Positions 26,520 to 36,635 of a stretch of 64,000 bases of DNA are shown here, piece by piece. The notes beneath the pieces were generated by a model. The model worked only from the letters and a program-made list of their open reading frames with translations. It was not told where the DNA came from and ran no database searches. The position numbers and the translations under genes are program-made. The stretch comes from Desulfomonile tiedjei DSM 6799 (GTDB taxonomy: Bacteria; Desulfobacterota; Desulfomonilia; Desulfomonilales; Desulfomonilaceae): contig NC_018025.1 in assembly GCF_000266945.1 (NCBI RefSeq), positions 3,910,001-3,974,000 on the forward strand, in the 5' to 3' direction. Numbering within the stretch: the stretch's first letter is position 1; every line of letters begins with the position of its first letter.

Positions 26520-27638
26520 ATGAGTGACGAGAAAGAACAAAAAGCCGGTTTTTTTAAGCGGCTCTTCCGCAGAGACAGAATAGAAGAGGTTGAGCCGGAA
26601 GCTCCCGCGGCTCCCCCAATCCCTGAACCCGAACCGGAACCTGAGCCGGAACCTGAGCCGGAGGTCGAGGTTCTCGCCCCCGAAGAACCGGAGGAACAAA
26701 AGCCAAGCATTTTCAGACTGAAAAAGGGTCTGGTCAAAACCCGAAAGGGATTTCTCGGCGGTCTCAACGAGGTTCTCCTCGGAAAAAAACAGCTTGACGA
26801 ACAGATGGTTGTCCGGCTCGAAGAACTGCTTGTCACGTCGGATATAGGAGTAAAGACGGCGTATCAACTGTTGGAAAGTGTGCAAGACCGCATCAAGCGA
26901 AGGGAAGTCCACGACCCGGAAATGGTTGTTCACCATTTGAAATCGGTCATGAAAGACATGCTTTCCGAAGTCGAGGCCCCATTGCGAGTTGGCTACGGGT
27001 CAGAGCCCTTTGTGGTCATGGTAATCGGCGTGAACGGGTCCGGCAAGACAACGACCATCGCCAAAATAGCAGCACGGCATAAAGCTGCGGGCCGAAAGGT
27101 TCTCGTAGCGGCAGGCGATACGTTCCGAGCCGCTGCAGTGGAACAACTCCAGATCTGGGCGGATCGCGTCGGCTGTTCCATAGTAAAAGGAAAAGAAAAA
27201 GCCGATCCTTCGTCTGTAGTTTTTGAGGCCATGGATCGCGCCATCAAAGAGGATTTTGAACTGGTACTGGTAGATACTGCAGGGAGACTCCATACTCGAG
27301 TGCCGTTGATGGAAGAACTCAAAAAAGTCAAAAGGACTATGGAGAAAAAACTTCAGTCAGCTCCCCAGGAAACGCTTCTGGTGATCGATTCTTCCATGGG
27401 CCAGAATGCAATTCTCCAAGCGAGAACGTTCAATGAGGCCATTCCCATCACCGGCATAGCGCTCACGAAACTCGATGGAACGGCAAAAGGCGGCGTTGTC
27501 GTGGGAATGTCCAACGAGCTGAAAATCCCTATCCGGTACGTGGGAATCGGGGAAAAAATGGACGATCTCCGGGACTTCAACGCAGGAGAATTTGTAGAAG
27601 CCCTCTTCACAGGGGTCGATATTTCAGACGAAGAATAG
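26520..27638 (+). CDS. ftsY: Signal recognition particle receptor FtsY
   Basis: 372 residues from the ATG at 26520 (a longer open frame begins 26418). The N-terminal A domain is acidic with a Pro-Glu repeat (EPEPEPEPEPEPE) typical of FtsY. The NG domain follows: helical N domain (LLVTSDIGVKTAYQLL), then GTPase motifs G1 GVNGSGKTTT, DTFRAAAVEQL, G3 DTAGRLHT and TKLDGTAKGG. It docks SRP-ribosome complexes at the membrane. Length and motif order are normal. Confidence 0.97.
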   Translation: MSDEKEQKAGFFKRLFRRDRIEEVEPEAPAAPPIPEPEPEPEPEPEPEVEVLAPEEPEEQKPSIFRLKKGLVKTRKGFLGGLNEVLLGKKQLDEQMVVRLEELLVTSDIGVKTAYQLLESVQDRIKRREVHDPEMVVHHLKSVMKDMLSEVEAPLRVGYGSEPFVVMVIGVNGSGKTTTIAKIAARHKAAGRKVLVAAGDTFRAAAVEQLQIWADRVGCSIVKGKEKADPSSVVFEAMDRAIKEDFELVLVDTAGRLHTRVPLMEELKKVKRTMEKKLQSAPQETLLVIDSSMGQNAILQARTFNEAIPITGIALTKLDGTAKGGVVVGMSNELKIPIRYVGIGEKMDDLRDFNAGEFVEALFTGVDISDEE

Positions 27639-27734
27639 TATGTATACCATGCGCTTCTAAAGAGTTAATATCGAGGAAACCCTTCTTGGAAGAAGTGTTT
27701 CCCCGAGCCCCTTCCCAAGAACTTCTAATATTCG

Positions 27735-27836
27735 TCCAAATCACGATTTTTTCAAGAGAAAAAACCGTGATTTGGACAAGTGTTAAAAGTTTTTTGGAAG
27801 GGTTTGGGGAACCTTTTTAACAAAAAGGTTCCCCAA
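27735..27836. repeat. Two adjacent inverted repeats (intergenic)
   Basis: GTCCAAATCACG and CGTGATTTGGAC pair across a poly-T/poly-A spacer, immediately followed by GGGGAACCTTTTT-AAC-AAAAAGGTTCCCC, a perfect 13-pair hairpin. They lie after ftsY on the plus strand. The second hairpin could terminate transcription in either direction; both may be copies of a dispersed repeat. Confidence 0.65.
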
Positions 27837-27889
27837 TATTAATGCCTTGGAAGCGAATCGGTATTACATCGATTACTGAGGGAGCATTG

Positions 27890-28285
27890 ATGGAGACATT
27901 TGAGGTGAAGTCCAATGGGAGAGTCCAGTTTTTGGACATAACTTCCCGCGTCCGGGACACTATATCAGCAAGCGGTGTTCAGGACGGGCTGGCGATTGTT
28001 TTCGTGCCGCACACCACTGCGGGCGTGACCATAAACGAAGCGGCAGATCCTTCCGTGGCCCAGGACATTCAAGAGAAACTGGGAAAACTGGTGCCTCATT
28101 CAGATTCGTACAGGCACGCGGAGGGCAATTCCGATGCTCATATCAAGGCCTCCATCGTGGGCAGTTCGGTGACCATTATCATTGCAGACGGTAAACCGGT
28201 CCTGGGAACGTGGCAGGGTGTTTTTTTCTGCGAATTCGACGGCCCCAGGAGCAGGAAAGTATTCGTCCGGATCGTGGCTGCATGA
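27890..28285 (+). CDS. yjbQ: YjbQ/UPF0047 family protein
   Basis: 131 residues from the ATG at 27890 (GAGGGAGC upstream; an upstream in-frame ATG at 27842 is less likely). Family features are clear: [16 protein letters not shown], a D-rich [21 protein letters not shown] segment containing the conserved His residues, and [15 protein letters not shown] near the end. Members have weak secondary thiamine phosphate synthase activity; the physiological role is uncertain. The stop overlaps the RNase H start by ATGA, so they are translationally coupled. Confidence 0.9.
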   Translation: METFEVKSNGRVQFLDITSRVRDTISASGVQDGLAIVFVPHTTAGVTINEAADPSVAQDIQEKLGKLVPHSDSYRHAEGNSDAHIKASIVGSSVTIIIADGKPVLGTWQGVFFCEFDGPRSRKVFVRIVAA

Positions 28286-28752
28286 CAGAAACACAAAAAT
28301 CCAAACAAAAAGAAGAGAGCGTCGTGGAGATCTTCACTGACGGCGCTTGCAGCGGCAATCCCGGTCCGGGCGGATGGGCTGCCATATTGCGGTACAAAGG
28401 CGTGGTAAAACAGATCAGCGGCTCGGAACGGTTAACCACAAACAACCGTATGGAATTGACCGCGGCAATCAAGGCATTGGAAGCTCTGAAACGGCCTTCC
28501 GTGGTACGCATGACCACCGACTCTCAGTACATCATGAAGGGTATCACCCAGTGGATCAAATCGTGGAAACGTAACGGTTGGATCAACTCACAGAAGAAGC
28601 CGGTCAAGAATGTCGACCTTTGGGAAAAGCTGGATGCCGCTGTCTCCAAACATAAGGTAGAATGGCAGTGGGTCCGGGGCCACAATAACCACGAAGAAAA
28701 CGAATTGGCCGATGCCCTTGCAAGAAAGGCAATGATCGATTCGGCACGTTGA
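28282..28752 (+). CDS. rnhA: Ribonuclease HI
   Basis: 156 residues. Catalytic carboxylates are visible: Asp in [17 protein letters not shown], Glu in NNRMELTAA, Asp in TTDSQYI and Asp in ENELADALA. The basic handle helix is present (IKSWKRNGW). It degrades the RNA of RNA-DNA hybrids such as Okazaki primers and R-loops. ATG at 28282 overlaps the yjbQ stop, so expression is coupled to it. A plus-strand hairpin terminator follows. Confidence 0.95.
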   Translation: MTETQKSKQKEESVVEIFTDGACSGNPGPGGWAAILRYKGVVKQISGSERLTTNNRMELTAAIKALEALKRPSVVRMTTDSQYIMKGITQWIKSWKRNGWINSQKKPVKNVDLWEKLDAAVSKHKVEWQWVRGHNNHEENELADALARKAMIDSAR

Positions 28753-28782
28753 AATGCTGTCTTCAGTCCTCTGGTCCTGTAG

Positions 28783-28815
28783 GATGCGGTGACCATAGGG
28801 AACCGCATCGTTCGA
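28783..28815 (+). terminator. Terminator after rnhA
   Basis: GATGCGGT and ACCGCATC form an eight-pair stem with an 11-nt loop, followed within 20 nt by a TTTCTTTTTC tract. Confidence 0.6.
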
Positions 28816-28924
28816 GGTTTCTTTTTCAATCAATGCGGTTTGTTGCGCTTACCATATCCTGCTCAAAAGACGTAATACTATTCGCGCCAATATCAAATGA
28901 GATTCCTAGACGAGGCTGCCGACC

Positions 28925-29458
28925 TTGCAACAGATCCGCCCATTTCAAATTGCCATCGTCTTCCTTCTGAGCTTGGCATGCGCAGTGGAATCGGGTATTG
29001 CCGGAGACTTTGGATTTGACTCTCACAAATACTGGTTCGTGTATGAGACGGCTATTTTCTATCTCACAACAATTGTTGTCGAGTGCCTTGTGGCGTATGC
29101 GTTTCTCAGATGGCCCCGAAAGACTACTATCCACCTGTTCTTTTGGATTCTGGTCATAAATGTGATCACGAGTCCTATTGCTCCATTCGGGCCATTCATT
29201 CTTAAGACTTCAGGGATACTGAAATTTGGGGATAATACGCCCGCAATTATGTTGATCAGCGAATTCATAGTGGGATTTTTGGAATGGGTATTCCTCTACT
29301 GGATATGCACCCGTATGCGAATCAATAAAGTAATAGACGAGCATGTCACAGAAGAACGCGCCTTCTTGATTGTATTGGTTGGGAATATAGCGAGCTTGGG
29401 CTTGACTATTCTTTTCGCCTGCCTCTTACATCGCATGCTTTTTTCGATGTACTACTGA
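28925..29458 (+). CDS. Small integral membrane protein (177 aa)
   Basis: Reads from a TTG at 28925 with GACGAGG upstream; no ATG occurs early in the frame. Four to five hydrophobic helices (about residues 8-25, 42-61, 68-88, 105-125, 145-170) with short charged loops. An uncharged YWFVYETAIF stretch lies near the first loop. I do not recognise a family; it is a polytopic inner-membrane protein. The next gene is on the other strand. Confidence 0.5.
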   Translation: MQQIRPFQIAIVFLLSLACAVESGIAGDFGFDSHKYWFVYETAIFYLTTIVVECLVAYAFLRWPRKTTIHLFFWILVINVITSPIAPFGPFILKTSGILKFGDNTPAIMLISEFIVGFLEWVFLYWICTRMRINKVIDEHVTEERAFLIVLVGNIASLGLTILFACLLHRMLFSMYY

Positions 29459-29481
29459 AACGGCGGGGCTGCAGTGGGGTG

Positions 29482-29509
29482 GAGAGAACCCTACAAGAAG
29501 GGCTCTCTC
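29482..29509. terminator. Hairpin between convergent genes
   Basis: GAGAGAACCCT and AGGGCTCTCTC pair with one mismatch around ACAAGA, in the 64-nt gap between the plus-strand membrane protein and the end of purA on the minus strand. It could terminate both, although no T run follows on either strand. Confidence 0.4.
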
Positions 29510-29522
29510 AGACTTGATTCCA

Positions 29523-30863
<1,341 letters not shown>

Positions 30864-30866
30864 TTA

Positions 30867-32471
30867 TCAATACAAAATCACCTGCTTGACACTGAGAATA
30901 CCGTCTATTCCTCGTATGGATTCGAGCGTGATTTCGTCTGCAGGTGTATCTATATTGATTATCGACATGGCCTGGCCGCCGATTTTATCCCGCGAGAGAT
31001 TCATCTGCGCTATGTTGATACGGCTGCGAGCCAAAGCCCCTGAAATACCAGCTATCATACCCGGCACGTCCTTGTTCGCAACCACAAGCATCGCTCCGGT
31101 AGGGACTGCTTCTGTGACGAAATCGTCAATACCTATGATCCGCGGCTCCATTCCGATTCGAGGAATGAGAGCGCCCAGGACGTTGACCTTCGTACCGTCC
31201 GGGGAAGAAGTCCGAATTCCCACGGTGGACCCGTAAAAGGGGCTTGTCTTCGATGTTGTCTCAGAGACCTGGATACCTCGTTTTTCGGCGATGGCCGGGG
31301 CACTCACATCATTGACGTTCGGCCCTTCAGACCAGGTCAGGAGACCGACCAGCACAGCGTTCGTCACCGGCTTCACGTCCCATTGAGCGATTTCACCACA
31401 AAACACCGTCTCCAGAGCAACTATCGGACCTGGCGCAAGCTGTGCCATAAATCGTCCGAGTCGCCCTGCAAGATCGAGGTACGGCTCAAGTTTCGGCCGG
31501 AGGCTCGGATCGATTGTCGGAGCATTCACGGCATTGCGCACAAGCCCTTTTTCCAGGTAATCGATCATCTGGCCGGCTACGGCTACGGCAACATTGATTT
31601 GCGCCTCTGTTGTGGAAGCGCCGAGGTGCGGAGTCGCAATCACTCGAGGATGCTTCACCAGAGGGTTGTCCTTTGGCGGGGTCACGGTATAAACATCGAG
31701 TGATGCAGCCGCTATTTTGCCGGATTCCAGTGCATCGAGAAGTGCTGCTTCGTCAACTATTCCTCCGCGGGCACAGTTTACGACAACAGCTCCTGTCTTC
31801 ATTTTTGCAAATGCAGCAGCATTGAGCAGACCCCTGGTCTCCGACGTCAAAGGCGTATGAACCGTGATAACGTCACTCTTACGGAAAATCTCTTCCAGCG
31901 AAGTTAACTTGGCTCCAATCTGCGCGGCAGCTTGAGGTGTCGTCACGGGATCGTACCCGAGAACGTTCATTTTCAACGCTCGTGAAGCCCTCTTGGCCAC
32001 CAGACTGCCCACCTGGCCCAAACCGATCACCCCAAGAGTCTTGCCGGTGAGTTCGCGTCCCTGGAATTTCTTCTTTTCCCATTTTCCCAGTTTCACGGAC
32101 TCCACCGCCTGAGGAATATGGCGAAATGCAGCCATGATAAGGCTCAAAGTATGCTCCGCGGTCGCCATAGAATTCCCGCCGGGAGTGTTCATCACCACGA
32201 TCCCTTTGCGAGTGGCTTCGGGAACATCGACATTGTCCAGGCCGGAACCCGCTCTTCCGATCACCTTGAGGTTGGATGCGGCGGCGATTATATCGGCCGT
32301 TACTTTAGTTGCGCTCCGAATAACCAGACCGTGATACTTGCCGATAACCTTCTTGAGTCCTTCCGGCGAAAGGTCGGTTGCGACGTCAACATCGCACCAA
32401 TCACGTGCTCGGAAGAGTTCTATCCCTTTCTCGTGCAAATTATCCGATACCAGAATGTGATAGCGCTCCAT
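30867..32471 (-). CDS. serA: D-3-phosphoglycerate dehydrogenase, long form
   Basis: 534 residues, the long (type 1) form: catalytic and NAD domains (GLGQVGSLVA Rossmann motif, RAGSGLDNVD, an EAALLDAL helix, HLGASTTEAQ with the catalytic His), then an intervening domain (about 320-450) and a C-terminal ACT domain (MLVVANKDVPGMIAGISGAL). Oxidises 3-phosphoglycerate in serine synthesis; the ACT domain allows allosteric serine control. Starts 30 nt after serC stop. Confidence 0.96.
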   Translation of the reverse strand: MERYHILVSDNLHEKGIELFRARDWCDVDVATDLSPEGLKKVIGKYHGLVIRSATKVTADIIAAASNLKVIGRAGSGLDNVDVPEATRKGIVVMNTPGGNSMATAEHTLSLIMAAFRHIPQAVESVKLGKWEKKKFQGRELTGKTLGVIGLGQVGSLVAKRASRALKMNVLGYDPVTTPQAAAQIGAKLTSLEEIFRKSDVITVHTPLTSETRGLLNAAAFAKMKTGAVVVNCARGGIVDEAALLDALESGKIAAASLDVYTVTPPKDNPLVKHPRVIATPHLGASTTEAQINVAVAVAGQMIDYLEKGLVRNAVNAPTIDPSLRPKLEPYLDLAGRLGRFMAQLAPGPIVALETVFCGEIAQWDVKPVTNAVLVGLLTWSEGPNVNDVSAPAIAEKRGIQVSETTSKTSPFYGSTVGIRTSSPDGTKVNVLGALIPRIGMEPRIIGIDDFVTEAVPTGAMLVVANKDVPGMIAGISGALARSRINIAQMNLSRDKIGGQAMSIINIDTPADEITLESIRGIDGILSVKQVILY

Positions 32472-32501
32472 GTCGCCGCCTGATGTAAATTACGGAATCG
32501 G

Positions 32502-33587
32502 TCAGCCGTTCTTTTGGGCAAAAGTCTTCATGAAGTCTACGAGGCTCTGCACACCATCCAGACCAAGCGCGTTGTAAATGGAAGCTCTGCATCCTCCCAC
32601 AGATCTGTGACCCTTGAGTCCGCCAAGCCCGACCTTTCCGGCTTCGGCAACAAATTTCTTCTCGAGATCCTCGTCCGGAAGCCGGAACGTCACGTTCATC
32701 AGGGACCTGCTGTCCTTTTCGGCTGTGGGACGGTAAAAATCCGTAGAATCGAGATAGCCGTAGAGAAGGTCCGCTTTTTCACGGTTTCGGCGCTCCATGG
32801 CGTCCAGTCCGCCAATGGATTCTTCTATCCACTTGAGTACAAGCTGAACAATATAGATGGCCAGACACGGCGGTGTGTTGTAAAGAGAATTCTTATCTGC
32901 ATGAGTCGAGTACCGCAGCATGGTAGGCACATCTTTGGAAGCTCTCTCGAGCATATCTTCGCGGATAATGACCACGGTTACTCCCGCCGGCCCAAGATTC
33001 TTCTGAGCACCTGCATAGATCAGCCCGAATGGCGATGCATCGAACGATCTGCACAACATATCCGAAGACATATCGGAAACCAGAGGAACTCCGCCACCAT
33101 CCGGAAATTGAGCCCATTGAGTGCCTTCGATAGTATTGTTGGAAGTGAAATGCAGATACGCAGCGGAAGGATTCACTGAGAATTTCTTTGGAATGTAAGA
33201 ATAATTCTTGTCTTCACTCGAGGCGATTACGTTGCAGGTTTTCTTCAAAATTTCCGCTTCCTTGATCGCCTTTTTTGCCCAGGAGCCAGTGTTGATATAA
33301 TCCGCGGATGAGCCTTCCGGAAGCAGGTTCATGGGGACCATAAAGAATTGGGAACTCGCCCCACCCTGGAGAAACAGAATCTTAAAGTTGTCCGATAGTT
33401 TCAGAAGCCTTTTGAACCGAACGATCGCATCATTGAGAACATCCTCGAACAGCGCAGATCTATGGCTGATCTCGGATATGGACATTCCCGAACCCTTGAA
33501 GTTGATGAATTCCTGTTGAACTTCCTTCAACACTTGTAACGGCAATGCCGCAGGCCCAGGATTGAAATTGAAAATACGATCCGCCAT
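32502..33587 (-). CDS. serC: Phosphoserine aminotransferase
   Basis: 361 residues from the ATG at 33587, preceded by AGGAGG 9 nt upstream; the frame extends upstream to 33641. A PLP-dependent class V enzyme: NFNPGPAALP at the start, GGASSQFFMVPMN, the PLP lysine in AGAQKNLGPAG, and GLGGLKGHRSVGGCRASIYNA near the C-terminus. It makes phosphoserine from phosphohydroxypyruvate. First gene of serC-serA-purA, giving a serine-pathway operon with purA. Confidence 0.96.
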   Translation of the reverse strand: MADRIFNFNPGPAALPLQVLKEVQQEFINFKGSGMSISEISHRSALFEDVLNDAIVRFKRLLKLSDNFKILFLQGGASSQFFMVPMNLLPEGSSADYINTGSWAKKAIKEAEILKKTCNVIASSEDKNYSYIPKKFSVNPSAAYLHFTSNNTIEGTQWAQFPDGGGVPLVSDMSSDMLCRSFDASPFGLIYAGAQKNLGPAGVTVVIIREDMLERASKDVPTMLRYSTHADKNSLYNTPPCLAIYIVQLVLKWIEESIGGLDAMERRNREKADLLYGYLDSTDFYRPTAEKDSRSLMNVTFRLPDEDLEKKFVAEAGKVGLGGLKGHRSVGGCRASIYNALGLDGVQSLVDFMKTFAQKNG

Positions 33588-33930
33588 GGCTAAACTACCT
33601 CCTGCCCGGTTTGGAATCTGGACGAATGCACACAAGCACATTAATTTACATCAGCAATACTGAGATTTCAACACCTTTTCACCTGAACACCCGCTCGGTG
33701 TTCATCACATTGATTCGCTTTTCTTTTCATAATCTGGGAGGAGGCTGGAGGTATCCTTCGCTCCGGACGACGCAAAGCCGTCTAATCACTCCGCCCAGGA
33801 TACCCCAGCCTTCGCAATGTTTGTGCATAACTGCGAAACTGTATCTGACGAGGAATTCTGGTTCGTTGAACGTTTCGGCATTTTATGGCAATATCATTTC
33901 GTTGACATGCTTGCTTCCGGAGGCGTCCCT
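33588..33930. other. Divergent promoter region with inverted repeat
   Basis: Spacer between serC (minus) and the small anchored protein (plus). It holds a 13-pair inverted repeat, GGCTGGAGGTATCC (33743-33756) and GGATACCCCAGCC (33798-33810), with an inner GACGACGC/GCCGTC pairing. It could be a REP-like element or an operator for divergent genes. No additional gene is seen. Confidence 0.55.
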
Positions 33931-34227
33931 ATGAAGGACATCGAGAGTATTCTTTACAGCCTCATCCCGTTGGTTCTGATCATCTTGTTTTCATGGCTCT
34001 TCAGCTTTCTGGGATCGAAGATGAAAAAACCTTCCGAGAATGGGGACCAGGTTCCCGGTAGGGTTCTAGGAGATCGTTTCTTCGATCTAATGAAAGAAGA
34101 AGAATCCGAAGAAGTCCCGCAACAACGCCAGCCCCAGACTCCTCAGCCGGGGATTACCATTCCTCAAGGAAGCGGCGCTCCGCTCGTTTCAGCCAAACCC
34201 ATAACCCCCAAATGGTGGGGAGCATGA
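33931..34227 (+). CDS. Small membrane-anchored protein (98 aa)
   Basis: 98 residues from the ATG at 33931 (GGAGG 8 nt upstream). One hydrophobic helix at residues 9-29 (LIPLVLIILFSWLFSFLG), then a charged and Pro/Gln-rich tail to KWWGA. An N-in anchored protein with a cytoplasmic or periplasmic tail. Its stop codon overlaps the start of the next gene, so they are coupled. Family not recognised. Confidence 0.6.
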   Translation: MKDIESILYSLIPLVLIILFSWLFSFLGSKMKKPSENGDQVPGRVLGDRFFDLMKEEESEEVPQQRQPQTPQPGITIPQGSGAPLVSAKPITPKWWGA

Positions 34228-34739
34228 TGGCGTTCCGCACGTGGAAAAGAAGCGGCATTTTTCTGTTTCTCGTTTTCTTGATTCAGTTCGGTCTGGAGAG
34301 CAACGTCTTCGCTCAGGCAACGGAATCCGAAGCCTCGAAAGATATCAAACGAGAAGGCGGCGAGCTTGCCTGGGAGATACCCGGAAGAATAGCAATTTAC
34401 GATTTGCAGTTCGGGCCGGCCTTATTCAAAGACGACAAGTTCCAGTTTGTCGCAAATACGAGAACTTTCAATACGGACCAGTATCCCGATAGACTGACAC
34501 TCATGATCCGTTTTTCGTACGTCGGATCGCGATCGGAGAGCCCGCTCAAATTCGTGATAAAGCTACCCAATTCCAGGCAGTACGAAGAAACCGTGCACCT
34601 CACGAACAAACGAGGCAATCATACCTACCATTTCACCGTTCAGCGACCGACCGATTTTCTAGGAGCTGGATCGGTGTACATTTATTACGGGTTCAACATA
34701 GTGGATGTGTTGGATTTCACAATTGTCCCGGGTTCTTAA
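34224..34739 (+). CDS. Secreted hypothetical protein (171 aa)
   Basis: Start at ATG 34224 (a second ATG follows), overlapping the preceding stop. A signal peptide ending near NVFAQA at residue 30 is clear. The mature part is short, beta-like (DLQFGPALFKDDKFQFV, LTLMIRFSY, FKFVIKLPNS) with a C-terminal VYIYYGFNIVDVLD. No family recognised. Coupling to the anchored protein suggests they act together in the envelope. Confidence 0.6.
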   Translation: MMAFRTWKRSGIFLFLVFLIQFGLESNVFAQATESEASKDIKREGGELAWEIPGRIAIYDLQFGPALFKDDKFQFVANTRTFNTDQYPDRLTLMIRFSYVGSRSESPLKFVIKLPNSRQYEETVHLTNKRGNHTYHFTVQRPTDFLGAGSVYIYYGFNIVDVLDFTIVPGS

Positions 34740-35064
34740 TAGTTTTTTGTCGGCTGAATTGGTCTAACGAACACGAGTATAGCAAATGTCAGAATTTTTG
34801 TCCGATTGCGAAAAGCGCTTCTCGAAGACCGGTAGGTGCCGTGCCTCCGTGCCGGCACATTTTTCATAATAAATCGACCAGTTCGGTCCGGCAGAGACGC
34901 CGGACCCTACCATTCCTTATTAAGCGAAGAAGGAAGGGTGTTCAAAAGGTCGGAAATTATGTCAACTGCCATATCATCCCCACCTTCCCTGCACTTCGAC
35001 GGATTGAAGGATGCTCCGCATCGCGGCCACCCACGAGAAACCTTCAGGTCGGAAGCAAATACTC
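34740..35064. other. Gap dominated by a dispersed repeat
   Basis: Between the secreted protein (plus) and the hemolysin III gene (minus). Most of it is a long dispersed-repeat copy; no gene is supported. Confidence 0.6.
34779..34976 (+). repeat. Dispersed intergenic repeat, copy 4 (long form)
   Basis: Nearly identical to 17145-17334 over about 185 nt: AGAATTTTTGTCCGATTGCG, CTCGAAGACCGG, GTGCCGTGCCTCCGTGCCGG, ATAAATCGACCAGTTCGG, GGCAGAGACGCCGGACCCTA, GTGTTCAAAAGGTCGG and GAAATTATGTCAACT. Such long conservation between two intergenic copies suggests a non-autonomous transposed element or a structured RNA. Confidence 0.85.
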
Positions 35065-35724
35065 CTAATATTCCAGAGGTACAGCATAAAACAGGACTGC
35101 AAAAAAGTGAAAGATGCTTCCAGCTAGTACAAAAAGATGCCAAACGGCATGGTGATACGGCAATCTATGCCAGACGTAGAAGATAATCCCGAAAGTATAA
35201 GCAAGCCCCCCTGCGAGCAGAAGCATCATCCCGGGTGGCGCTACAGCCACGAGCATTTGTTTGATAGCCACAACAACGGCCCACCCCATGATGACATACA
35301 ATCCGACTGAAATACCAACCCATTGACGAAGCAAAGCTGTCTGAACGATTATCCCCAAAAAAGCAAGTCCCCAGACAATGCCAAAAAGAGACCAGCCCCA
35401 TGGCCCTCTGAGATTTACCAATGTAAATGGAGTGTACGTGCCTGCAATGAGAAGAAAGATCGATGAATGATCGATGATCCGCATAAACGCTTTTACACTC
35501 GGGTTTTGTATTCCGTGATATAATGTGGACGCTGTGTAGAGAAGAATTAGCGTCATTCCGAAAACGACACAACTGATAATGCGCCAGATATTTCCCGATT
35601 CACTTGAAGACAGTATCAAAATAACCATGCCTGTGATGGAAAAAAGGATTCCAAGCAAGTGAGTAAGGCTGTTCGCAACCTCTTCTCTAATACTATAACG
35701 CCCTGAAATTGTTCTTGTATTCAC
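35065..35724 (-). CDS. Hemolysin III/PAQR family membrane protein
   Basis: 219 residues, seven predicted helices. The start is a GTG at 35724 with GGAG 5 nt upstream. Family motifs are present: EEVANSLTHLLG at the N-terminus (conserved Glu and His), STLYHG, a DHSSIFLLIAGTYTP segment (conserved Asp, His), and HRLPYHHAVWHLFVLAGS at the C-terminus with clustered His. Members (YqfA, hemolysin III) are progestin/adipoQ-receptor-like hydrolases of the inner membrane; the name hemolysin is historical. Confidence 0.92.
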   Translation of the reverse strand: MNTRTISGRYSIREEVANSLTHLLGILFSITGMVILILSSSESGNIWRIISCVVFGMTLILLYTASTLYHGIQNPSVKAFMRIIDHSSIFLLIAGTYTPFTLVNLRGPWGWSLFGIVWGLAFLGIIVQTALLRQWVGISVGLYVIMGWAVVVAIKQMLVAVAPPGMMLLLAGGLAYTFGIIFYVWHRLPYHHAVWHLFVLAGSIFHFFAVLFYAVPLEY

Positions 35725-36011
35725 ATAATCTCCAAATCTATCGTCATACTTGACCTTTCATCAGCTTTGAAGTGATGAGTTCACAAGAAAATCATCACCA
35801 AAATGGCATTATACTTAGTTTGTATGTGTTTTCAACAAAGCAACATGCGAGAGCGTAAATCTTACAGATTCCACGCGACGGATGCGATTTTTCGATGATG
35901 CAGCACGGACAATGCCGGAAATTCATGAAGCCGAACATTTGCTGAATCCGGAGGATTGCACGAATTCATCTCCTCACTTTGAGTGAATTTGTGCACGGAT
36001 CACAAAACAGC
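35725..36011. other. Gap without gene
   Basis: About 290 AT-rich nucleotides between the GTG start of the hemolysin III gene and the promoter of the cobalamin riboswitch unit. It must hold the hemolysin III promoter. No ORF is supported. Confidence 0.5.
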
Positions 36012-36041
36012 TTGACATCTCTCGACCAGTGTTGATAGGAT
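36012..36041 (+). promoter_or_regulatory. Sigma-70 promoter of the corrinoid uptake unit
   Basis: TTGACA at 36012-36017, an 18-nt spacer, and TAGGAT at 36036-36041. Initiation would fall about 20 nt before the riboswitch body. Confidence 0.55.
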
Positions 36042-36064
36042 TTGTTTGATAGTCTTTTATTCTT

Positions 36065-36225
36065 AGTCCAAACCAACGTGCTTTGGGGAAGTCGGTGAAA
36101 GACCGACGCTGCCCCGCAGCTGTGACCGTGAACGAAATCCGCTAATAGCCACTGGAAGAAATTCTTTCGGGAAGGCGCGGAGACTAGGTCGAAACGGAAG
36201 CCAGAATACCCAAGCATGAAGGTCA
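36065..36225 (+). promoter_or_regulatory. Cobalamin (AdoCbl) riboswitch
   Basis: The conserved pieces appear in order: GGGGAAGTCGGTGAAAGACC, CGCTGCCCCGCAGCTGTGACCG, a GCCACTG at 36147, GGGAAGGCGCGGAGAC and the B12 box-like GAAGCCAGAATACCCAAG. It binds adenosylcobalamin or a related corrinoid. A terminator follows at 36270, so ligand binding should attenuate transcription of the unit containing the TonB receptor. Confidence 0.93.
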
Positions 36226-36269
36226 CCGAAGATGTCCTGCGCGGGCGGGATGGGTGAAAGCACGCAGAC

Positions 36270-36308
36270 CACCCTCTTTCGCCCCAACGCGCGAAGGAGG
36301 GTTTTTTG
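36270..36308 (+). terminator. Riboswitch terminator
   Basis: CCCTCTTTCGC pairs with GCGAAGGAGGG (one bulge), followed by TTTTTT. Forms the off state of the riboswitch ahead of the first gene. Confidence 0.8.
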
Positions 36309-36635
36309 GTTTCAGGCTGTACTCGTTTCTAAAATGAAGAGCAGGTAAGGAAACCCCAGGTTCCGATGGCGCCGGAACCCAGGGCAAGCGGGAATCTCAT
36401 GTGCATTCCCTTCCCGCCATTATCCAAGCCTAAGCTCCTCAAGTCAACATCACTTTTTCTCGGCATGTTTGGACGGCCAAACAGCAGGTGTCGAAGTTTA
36501 TCCGTATCTACCGCTGCACATTGGAGCCGGAACTGGAAGAAAAGGCAGGACATTGAGCCTGCTGTTCATTCCAGAATGGTGAGTGCAATCCGGATCATTT
36601 TTGGGTGAGAGTTTTGTCTCATGAGGAGGAATCCA

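Noticed and set aside
36366-36608. 80-codon plus-strand frame after the riboswitch terminator
   Set aside because: No ribosome binding site and no family; a minus-strand frame over the same stretch is equally long.
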